DNA of 23,355 bases from JAVBOP01 sp031550405 (GTDB lineage: Bacteria > Bacteroidota > Ignavibacteria > Kapaibacteriales > UBA2268): assembly GCA_031550405.1 (NCBI GenBank), contig JAVBOP010000106.1, forward strand, positions 1 to 23,355, given 5' to 3'. The position numbers were made by a program, and so were the translations under genes. The first letter of the stretch is position 1. Every line of letters begins with the position of its first letter. Of the stretch, positions 15,577 to 21,598 are shown in pieces. Below the pieces are notes generated by a model. The model was not told the origin of the DNA, searched no databases, and saw only the letters and a list, made by a program, of their open reading frames with translations.

Positions 15577-16395
15577 TCAAAATTCACTAAAACTATTTGT
15601 AATTTCTATATTTTGAAAGACTTCCTCAGAATAAACTTCTCTATTAAAATCATCATTTTCTTTGAAATATTCTAAAGTTTTGTTTAATAAATCTGCCTGA
15701 TCAGCACGTGAAATTTCAAATTGTTCTGGCATTGCATTGCTGATATAATTTTCAATGCACGAGAGCGTATACTTTGTCTGAAAATATTCATCTTCTCGCG
15801 GAACAAGATTTAAAAAATTATCTGACCAATAGCTAACCTCTTCTTTTTTAGAGCGCTTATCTATAATCGAAACCAAATAGCCGTCGGATTCTTCATAAGC
15901 ATAAATCATGCAGCCTTTGGTCATTTTGCTTATATTTATTCCTGCCTCCCGCTCAATAGAAAATCGCTCATTCGAGGGCTTAATTTTCAAAAATGTTTCA
16001 GATATTTCTGATTTAAAAATACCGACCGCATTTGTAAGCTCATCATTAATAATGCACTTATTAAAATATACTATGAACAAATTTCCACCGGCTACTTTTG
16101 GATTGCGAGTTTCTTCAAACAATCTGCGAGCAATTTTCTGTGATTCAGCGATGAAATTGTTGGAATTGGAAAAAATTTGTTTGACAGATAAATACACTTC
16201 ATTGTGTTCTATATTTGCTAAATTGTAGAATTCATTAGGCTTAAATGGATTTATAAAATATTTCAACAGCACATCCTCAAGCTCGCTGCCAAGAACCACC
16301 GTAGAATCCGAACATAAAATCGAATCTCCTTTTAATTTATTACCAACCGAATGTACAACCAATTTTTCTATTTCTATCTCAGAAAAAAATATCAT
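15577..16395 (-). CDS. Nucleoid-associated protein (NA37/YejK-type), truncated
   Basis: The 272-residue product starts MIFFSEIEIEKLVVHSVGNK, which fits the N-terminus of the 37-kDa nucleoid-associated family (NdpA/YejK-like). Proteins of this family bind DNA in the nucleoid; their precise job is unclear. Further family-like segments are FEETRNPKVAGGNLFIVYF (residues 90-108) and SYWSDNFLNLVPREDEYFQT. With the 71 residues beyond the TGA it would be 344 residues, near the usual length for this phylum. The visible product therefore lacks its conserved C-terminus. It begins 24 bases after the glycosyltransferase stop and probably shares its transcript. Whether this is real loss, read-through or a sequence error cannot be told. 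Confidence 0.8.
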   Translation of the reverse strand: MIFFSEIEIEKLVVHSVGNKLKGDSILCSDSTVVLGSELEDVLLKYFINPFKPNEFYNLANIEHNEVYLSVKQIFSNSNNFIAESQKIARRLFEETRNPKVAGGNLFIVYFNKCIINDELTNAVGIFKSEISETFLKIKPSNERFSIEREAGINISKMTKGCMIYAYEESDGYLVSIIDKRSKKEEVSYWSDNFLNLVPREDEYFQTKYTLSCIENYISNAMPEQFEISRADQADLLNKTLEYFKENDDFNREVYSEEVFQNIEITNSFSEF

Positions 16396-16419
16396 GTTAA
16401 GACCTCATATTTTATAGTT

Positions 16420-17622
16420 TTATGAATTATTTTTAATAATTTGAGAATATGCGTGTAGCATTTTTTGAACATTTGTTGACCAATTGAAATTTTGCTGTAT
16501 GAAATTGCGAGCCGATTTGCCGGAATTTATTCGTAAATCATTGTTATTCATCAACTTCAATATTGTATCAACATATCCATCCTTGCTGTTTTCGATAAAT
16601 AATCCTTCATTTTCAGTTGCATTTATGCCTTCTGCGGAAATAGAGGTTGCCACAACAGGCAACTCCATCGCCATTGCTTCAAGTATTTTTATTCTAATTC
16701 CCGAGCCGACAAAAAGCGGAGCAACATAAATTCCACATTTTTGTATAACTGGCTTAATATCAGATAAATAGCCAAGTGGAACGGCTCCAATGCTGTGAGA
16801 ATTTTCAATCCATTCCGGAGGATTTTTGCCAATTATAAACATCTTGGTTTGCGGATTTTTTTCAAACAGTGCAGGCAATATATTTTCCAAAAACCACCGC
16901 AAAGCGTTCACATTATGTACCCAATTAAAAGTTGTTGCCAAAACCAGATGATTCGGATTTCGCTGCTTAAAATCTGACGGCTGCCAAACAGCTAAGTCCA
17001 CGCCGGCACTCGCTGTTATGATGTTCGCGCGTGGAGCAATTTGCAAAGCACCTTGCCGATCATTTTCAGTTATTGCAAAATTTACATTCGCTTGTGAAAT
17101 CAGCTCAGCCTCTTTATTTTTCAGCAACTTAGCCTGATTGGCAATATATAGTTTTTTGATTGGATTTTTTATTTCATCAATATAACGCTGCCAAATTTTA
17201 TACTCAACATTATGAAGCCGCAAGCCAAACGGGATATTATATTTGTTCTGAAAATGCAGTGCAATCGGTCCCATGCATGTATGGTCAGCATGTATGACGT
17301 CATAATTATGAATATTTATTAATTTATCGATACAATCCAATATCTTCTTATTTATATGTTTTTCAATATAGATAGATGTATTGGCAAATATAGATTTTGC
17401 AATTTTTATTGGTGTATTTTTAGTATTATGGTCAAATAGAATTACGTTGCCATAGCGCTTTGCCTCCGAAACAGCTTCATCCGGAATCCGCTCGCAATTT
17501 AGTGAAAATAGCGTTGCTTCGGCGTTTTGCAGCGAAAATTGTTTGAAAATATTTGCTATGCTGATTTTGCCTCCATCGTCCTCTGGAAACGAAAATCTTG
17601 GGGTTATTTGTAATATTTTCAT
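16420..17622 (-). CDS. Glycosyltransferase family 4
   Basis: The 400-residue product has the two-domain GT-B fold. The N-terminal acceptor domain opens MKILQITPRFSFPEDDGGK, with its glycine-rich loop at 17-19. A hinge lies near 205-225. The donor domain includes GKNPPEWIEN, VPLGYLSDIKPV and the nucleotide-sugar motif GSGIRIKILEAMAMELPVVAT (306-326), whose acidic residues fit the E-x7-E pattern loosely. Such enzymes add sugars from nucleotide donors to lipid, polysaccharide or protein acceptors in the cytoplasm. Donor and acceptor cannot be told. It stands alone after the fab cluster, separated by a terminator, with its own promoter. Its TAA stop lies in a loose copy of the repeat word (ATTCATAA). 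Confidence 0.9.
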   Translation of the reverse strand: MKILQITPRFSFPEDDGGKISIANIFKQFSLQNAEATLFSLNCERIPDEAVSEAKRYGNVILFDHNTKNTPIKIAKSIFANTSIYIEKHINKKILDCIDKLINIHNYDVIHADHTCMGPIALHFQNKYNIPFGLRLHNVEYKIWQRYIDEIKNPIKKLYIANQAKLLKNKEAELISQANVNFAITENDRQGALQIAPRANIITASAGVDLAVWQPSDFKQRNPNHLVLATTFNWVHNVNALRWFLENILPALFEKNPQTKMFIIGKNPPEWIENSHSIGAVPLGYLSDIKPVIQKCGIYVAPLFVGSGIRIKILEAMAMELPVVATSISAEGINATENEGLFIENSKDGYVDTILKLMNNNDLRINSGKSARNFIQQNFNWSTNVQKMLHAYSQIIKNNS

Positions 17623-17634
17623 CGTGTAGATTTA

Positions 17635-17661
17635 CAAATTTAATATGTGTAAAAATACAAA
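17635..17661 (-). promoter_or_regulatory. Possible promoter for the glycosyltransferase gene
   Basis: On the minus strand TAAATTTG (17642-17635) fits TAnnTTTG, 12 bases before the ATG. TTTG at 17661-17658 is 15 bases upstream, a little closer than usual, and overlaps the T run of the fabF terminator. Confidence 0.5.
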
Positions 17662-17683
17662 AAAAAAGCGACTTGGATGTCGC
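17659..17683 (-). terminator. Rho-independent terminator of fabF
   Basis: On the minus strand GCGAC and GTCGC pair over a six-base loop (ATCCAA) and are followed by nine T. It lies about 30 bases past the fabF stop. Confidence 0.85.
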
Positions 17684-17714
17684 CTTATGTTTTATTAATT
17701 TTTAATTAGAACCG

Positions 17715-18971
17715 CTATTCAAATTTTTTGAAACAAATAGTTGCATTATGTCCTCCGAAGCCAAAACTGTTGCTTAGCGTTGCCTCTATCCTGCGCTTAA
17801 CTGGCTTATTAGGCGTATAATCCAAATCGCATTCAGGATCGGGTGTTGCATAATTGATGGTTGGCGGCACTGTTTGATTGTATATTGCAAGTATGGTTGC
17901 AATAGCCTCAACTGCGCCTGCTGCACCAAGCAAATGCCCTGTCATTGACTTGGTAGAGCTAATTGCCAATTTATGGGCATGGTCGCCAAATACCGACTTG
18001 ATAGCCAATGTTTCGTTCAAGTCATTGTAATATGTAGAAGTACCGTGAGCATTGATATAATCAATATCTGCCGGCTTTAAGCCTGCATCTTCTATGGCAA
18101 TTTTCATAGCACGGGCGGCACCTTCACCACCCTCAGCAGGTTGAGTTATATGAAAGGCATCATCTGTCAATCCGAACCCACTAACTTCAGCATAAATTCT
18201 TGCACCTCTATTTTGCGCATGTTCAAGCGTTTCAAATACTAAAATACCCGCTCCTTCGCCCATTATAAAGCCATCTCTATTTTTGTCAAATGGGCGGCTT
18301 GCTGTCTCTGGAGAATCATTGCGCGTGGAAAGAGCTTTCATGGCATTAAATCCGCCTACGCCCATTGGAGTTATTACCGATTCAGAGCCGCCTACTATCA
18401 TCATGTCTGCATCGCCCCTTTGCAGCAACATTATCGCATCAGCTATTGCATGCGAGGATGTGGAACATGCAGAAACAGTGGCATAGTTAGGTCCTTTCAG
18501 TCCCCATCTGATAGCGATATGTCCGGGAGTAATATCAGAAATGAGCATTGGTATAAAGAAGGGCGATATTCTATCGGGCTTGCCATTTCTTTCCATAAGT
18601 ACTTGCTGTTGCTTATAATACGTCCACATGCCGCCAATACCGCTTCCAACAATAACGCCTACGCGCTCTTTATTGATTTTTTCAAAATTAATATCAGCAT
18701 CTTCTATTGCCATTTGAGCGGCTGCCAGCGCAAGCTGTGTGAAAGTATCCATTCTCTGGATTTCCTTTCTGTTTAAAAATTGCAGGATGTCGAAATTTTT
18801 TATTTCACATGCAAACTTTGTATCAAACTCCGCAGCATCAAAGCCTTTTATAAAAGCAGCGCCACTTTTGCCCTCCATCATTGCTTGCCAGAATTCGTCT
18901 TTATTATTACCAATAGCCGTTAAAGGTCCCAACCCTGTAACAACTATCTTCGGAAAATTATATTTAGACAT
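17715..18971 (-). CDS. fabF: 3-oxoacyl-ACP synthase II
   Basis: FabF condenses malonyl-ACP with the growing acyl-ACP in fatty acid elongation. The 418-residue product has the full thiolase fold with the catalytic triad Cys169 (VSACSTSSHA), His309 (NAHGTSTYYND) and His346 (STKSMTGHLLGAAGA). Lys341 and the GFGGHNATICF C-terminus are typical. It is the last gene of fabG-acpP-fabF, 74 bases after acpP, and a hairpin with a T-rich tail lies in that gap. A strong terminator follows the gene. Start ATG at 18971 gives the expected 'KIVVTGLGPLTAIG' opening. Confidence 0.97.
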   Translation of the reverse strand: MSKYNFPKIVVTGLGPLTAIGNNKDEFWQAMMEGKSGAAFIKGFDAAEFDTKFACEIKNFDILQFLNRKEIQRMDTFTQLALAAAQMAIEDADINFEKINKERVGVIVGSGIGGMWTYYKQQQVLMERNGKPDRISPFFIPMLISDITPGHIAIRWGLKGPNYATVSACSTSSHAIADAIMLLQRGDADMMIVGGSESVITPMGVGGFNAMKALSTRNDSPETASRPFDKNRDGFIMGEGAGILVFETLEHAQNRGARIYAEVSGFGLTDDAFHITQPAEGGEGAARAMKIAIEDAGLKPADIDYINAHGTSTYYNDLNETLAIKSVFGDHAHKLAISSTKSMTGHLLGAAGAVEAIATILAIYNQTVPPTINYATPDPECDLDYTPNKPVKRRIEATLSNSFGFGGHNATICFKKFE

Positions 18972-19000
18972 ATTAGATTTTCATAAGTTAAAAATAAAGA

Positions 19001-19031
19001 AAAAGTTGGCAAAATAAGCATTCTGCCAACT
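19001..19031 (-). terminator. Hairpin between acpP and fabF (likely partial terminator)
   Basis: On the minus strand AGTTGGCA (19031-19024) pairs perfectly with TGCCAACT (19011-19004) over a 12-base loop, followed by a T-rich tail broken by one C. It lies 15 bases past the acpP stop, inside the fab cluster, and could lower fabF transcription relative to acpP. Confidence 0.6.
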
Positions 19032-19045
19032 CAAAATATAAATTA

Positions 19046-19291
19046 TTACCCGTTCAGTTTTTTATTTAAAAATTCGATAACTTGACCTACAGTCTGAACT
19101 TTGTCTTGGTCTGCCTCTTCTATTGCAATGTCAAATTCTTTTTCAAATTCCATGATTAATTCCACAGTATCCAATGAATCTGCACCAAGATCTTTTGTAA
19201 ATGAAGCCTCCATTGTTACTTGAGACTCTTCAACGCCTAATTTTTTCACGACAGTATCTTTGACTCGTGAAGTGATTTCATTAATATCCAT
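19046..19291 (-). CDS. acpP: Acyl carrier protein
   Basis: AcpP carries acyl chains on phosphopantetheine during fatty acid synthesis. The 81-residue acidic product has the attachment serine Ser39 in the motif GADSLDTVELIMEFE. The rest of the four-helix fold is standard, ending VGQVIEFLNKKLNG. It sits between fabG (148 bases upstream) and fabF (74 bases downstream), the normal order. No separate promoter is visible in the gap to fabG, but that gap holds an inverted repeat. Confidence 0.97.
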   Translation of the reverse strand: MDINEITSRVKDTVVKKLGVEESQVTMEASFTKDLGADSLDTVELIMEFEKEFDIAIEEADQDKVQTVGQVIEFLNKKLNG

Positions 19292-19363
19292 TTGTTGTAC
19301 CCTTTGATATTAAATTAGTTAATATAAAAAAATGTGTTTATTAAAATTTTCAATTATATAGAT

Positions 19364-19383
19364 TTATGAATAAAAATTCATAA
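19364..19383. repeat. Perfect 8-bp inverted repeat related to the 13-base word
   Basis: TTATGAAT, four A, then ATTCATAA. It lies between fabG and acpP. Each arm is the conserved ATTCATAA end of the repeat family. It may be a weak hairpin or a binding site. Confidence 0.5.
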
Positions 19384-19438
19384 TGCTTGTGTTAATTACA
19401 ATGTTGTTTTGTAACTATAAGTTGCTATTTATCGACAG

Positions 19439-20185
19439 TTACATTAACATGCCGCCATCTATGTGCAATACTTGTCCTGTCAAATAACTTGCGTCATCAG
19501 AACAGAAAAATGATACTACGTTTGCAATATCTTCAGCTTCTGCTGCCCGTTTTAAAGGAATGTTTCTCAAAAATTCGCTTTTTTGCTCATCAGTTAATAC
19601 ATCCGTCATCGGAGTTCTAACAAATCCCGGCGCCACATAATTAACAAGAACATTTCTTGAGCCCAATTCTTTAGCAATTGATTTAGTGAAACCAATCAAA
19701 CCTGCTTTTGATGCAGAATAATTAGACTGGCCCGCATTTCCCATAACACCAACAACCGAACCCATATTTACAATCCTGCCAAATCTCTTTGACATCATAT
19801 ACTTAGTTGCAGCTTTGGTGCAAAGATAAACGCCTTTTAAGTTAGTACTCAAAACGCTATCCCATTCCATTTCACTCATGCGCATAAGCAAATTATCTCG
19901 AGTTATACCGGCATTATTAATGAGAAAATCTATTTTGCCTGCTTCGTTATTTATTGTTTCAAAGACCGAATTTACCTGATCGCTGTTTGTAACATCAAGT
20001 TGCATAACCACCACATTTTTGGCAAGTTCAGCATTTTCGATGAAAATTTCGTCAGCCTTAGGAATGCTGTAATCAAGTGCATATACTTTTGCACCTTCGT
20101 CTAAAAAGCGCATTACAATAGCTTTGCCTATTCCACGGCAACCACCTGTAACTACTGCTACTTTGCTGTCAAATCTTTTAATCAT
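19439..20185 (-). CDS. fabG: 3-oxoacyl-ACP reductase
   Basis: FabG reduces 3-oxoacyl-ACP with NADPH in each elongation round. The 248-residue short-chain dehydrogenase has the cofactor motif TGGCRGIG (13-20), NNAG (90-93), and the catalytic set Asn115, Ser143, Tyr156 and Lys160 (NYSASK), all at standard positions. The C-terminus LTGQVLHIDGGMLM is typical of FabG. It is the first gene of fabG-acpP-fabF and has a clear promoter about 60 bases upstream. Confidence 0.97.
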   Translation of the reverse strand: MIKRFDSKVAVVTGGCRGIGKAIVMRFLDEGAKVYALDYSIPKADEIFIENAELAKNVVVMQLDVTNSDQVNSVFETINNEAGKIDFLINNAGITRDNLLMRMSEMEWDSVLSTNLKGVYLCTKAATKYMMSKRFGRIVNMGSVVGVMGNAGQSNYSASKAGLIGFTKSIAKELGSRNVLVNYVAPGFVRTPMTDVLTDEQKSEFLRNIPLKRAAEAEDIANVVSFFCSDDASYLTGQVLHIDGGMLM

Positions 20186-20253
20186 GTAATACCATTGTAA
20201 TATAATGTAATGTCATCAGTAATACGTAGCCGCAAAATGTAATTTGCAGAGTG

Positions 20254-20285
20254 CAAATATATCAAAAAAAATATAAATAGCCAAA
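20254..20285 (-). promoter_or_regulatory. Promoter of the fabG-acpP-fabF cluster
   Basis: On the minus strand TATATTTG (20261-20254) fits TAnnTTTG exactly, with TTTGG starting at 20285 and 20 bases between the elements. This is the best promoter match in the window. Confidence 0.75.
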
Positions 20286-20324
20286 ATATTTGGTATACGG
20301 TACAATTTATTTTTCAGATTTATT

Positions 20325-20337
20325 AAAAAATATTCAT
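20325..20337 (+). repeat. Copy of the 13-base word AAAAAATATTCAT
   Basis: This exact copy lies in the long gap between the divergent fabG and lipoprotein genes, followed by AAAC. Confidence 0.6.
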
Positions 20338-20460
20338 AAACACAGAATGCAAGTTACATATTTGCTAAAAAATAAGTAAGAAAACAAAAGAAATCACTAC
20401 TTGCAATTAATAAAAAAATGTTATATTGGCATTAAATAATTACTACTACAAGAAAAAACA

Positions 20461-20542
20461 ATGAAAATGGCGATACAGGAAATCGAAGAGCAATAGCGGC
20501 AGAATAGTGAACATACATAAATACCTTTCACTGTTCTGCTGC
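20461..20542 (+). promoter_or_regulatory. Short reading frame plus 16-bp hairpin in the lipoprotein leader
   Basis: The gap from 20186 to 20672 holds the fabG promoter, one 13-base word and this structure. An 11-codon frame (MKMAIQEIEEQ) ends in TAG at 20494-20496. The stop's last base is the first base of a strong hairpin: 20496-20511 pairs with 20527-20542 over 16 positions, two of them G-T, with a 15-base loop. No T run follows, so it is not an ordinary terminator. Leader control of the downstream lipoprotein-protease pair is possible. No clear promoter is seen upstream on the plus strand. Confidence 0.4.
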
Positions 20543-20672
20543 AAAACAACTTCTCAATTACAACCAATAACTATATGAATTATTAAAAATTATTCATAAA
20601 TGGAGGCATATTATGCTTTACAAATTACAAAAAACAATTTTTCAAACTATTTTATTTAAAAATGGAGGTCTT

Positions 20673-21179
20673 ATGAAGACAACAAAAATTTTGAAATGGC
20701 TGCCGATGCTGGCATTGGCGGCGATAATGGCGGCTGGCTGCGGAGACGAATGCGAGCCATGCAAGCCGACGGGCGAAACATATCCGCAAAACGTGGAATA
20801 CCAACGGTATTGGGGCTATAAGATACATGGTATCAATATGCACAAGCTTGACAGTATTTTAGGCATAGACGGCAAATTCAGCTATGTTATTAATTCGCAA
20901 AAAGAATATGAAGAAAAATTAACAGACGGAGTGCCTAAAGTTGAGATGATAGATTTTGACAAGCACACATTGCTTGTTCATAATTTTATCGCTCAGAGAT
21001 TTGTAAAAAATGTTGAAGAAAAAATCATCAAAACGAGTGCGACGGAGTACGAATATAACATATTGATGCATGTATCTCCCGGGCTGGCAGCAGTAGATTA
21101 TTTCCACTATTTTGCATTAGTAGACAAAATTGCAGACTCTTGTACGGTTAAATTTAATATTGAGGAGACAATAAAATGA
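20673..21179 (+). CDS. Exported lipoprotein, possibly PrcB-like protease partner
   Basis: The 168-residue product has a lipoprotein signal peptide (MKTTKILKWLPMLALAAIMAAGC), so Cys23 would be lipidated and the protein held in a membrane. After a Cys-rich start (CGDECEPCKP) the mature part has VINSQKEYEEKL, IDFDKHTLLVHNF and a strand-rich C-terminus. That order resembles PrcB-type lipoproteins, which partner S8 proteases in spirochaetes, but the likeness is weak and unproven. ATG at 20673 follows GGAGG at the usual distance. An in-frame ATG at 20613, with its own GGAGG, would add 20 residues in front of the signal peptide and is less likely. The stop TGA overlaps the next gene's ATG as ATGA, so the two are translationally coupled. 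Confidence 0.75.
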   Translation: MKTTKILKWLPMLALAAIMAAGCGDECEPCKPTGETYPQNVEYQRYWGYKIHGINMHKLDSILGIDGKFSYVINSQKEYEEKLTDGVPKVEMIDFDKHTLLVHNFIAQRFVKNVEEKIIKTSATEYEYNILMHVSPGLAAVDYFHYFALVDKIADSCTVKFNIEETIK

Positions 21180-21598
21180 AGAAATTAATTAGATTATTTA
21201 ATCAAGCTATGTTATGTGCCATAATAACATCATCACTATCAGGGCAAGATGTAAAAGATAACCATTATTATTGGTATAATGGAAAAAAGATACCACTTGA
21301 AATCAATTATAATCAAGTATTTGTTGCCTTTGATGAAAAAATTGATTTAAATACAATTGCTAAAAATTTAAATCAAGATATTAAGATTATTAAATCCGGC
21401 AAAGCAGAGGTAGAAAAAATATCAAAGCAATGGGGCATAATAGAATTTTCTAATAGCGAAATTACAGAAAAAGATTATAGTAATTTTGCTGTGAATTTAA
21501 AAAAACAGAATGGAATAAAAAAATGTCGAGTACGTAATTGGCAAGAAAAACCCTATTGCAATGTCAAGTTATTTTTATGTGAAATTAAAAAAAGCTGA
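21176..21598 (+). pseudogene. S8 serine protease, N-terminal part before a frameshift
   Basis: The frame gives a signal peptide (1-23, cut near LSG-QDV) and a pro-region (YYWYNGKKIPLEINYNQVFV, DEKIDLNTI). GAGGAG lies 9-14 bases before the ATG. After GIKK the frame turns into unlikely sequence (CRVRNWQEKPYC) and stops at 21596-21598. The natural continuation is in the +1 frame: removing one A from the run at 21517-21523 gives GIKNVEYVIGKKNPIAMSS and runs on through the whole protease. The break is therefore one base in a run of seven A. Possible causes are mutation, phase variation, transcriptional slippage or a sequencing error. Confidence 0.75.

Noticed and set aside
15577..15579. TGA recoding (alternative genetic code or selenocysteine)
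   Set aside because: TGA ends coaX, queD and the lipoprotein gene at sensible places, so it is a normal stop. The position is not a known selenocysteine site in this family and I see no special stem-loop just after it.
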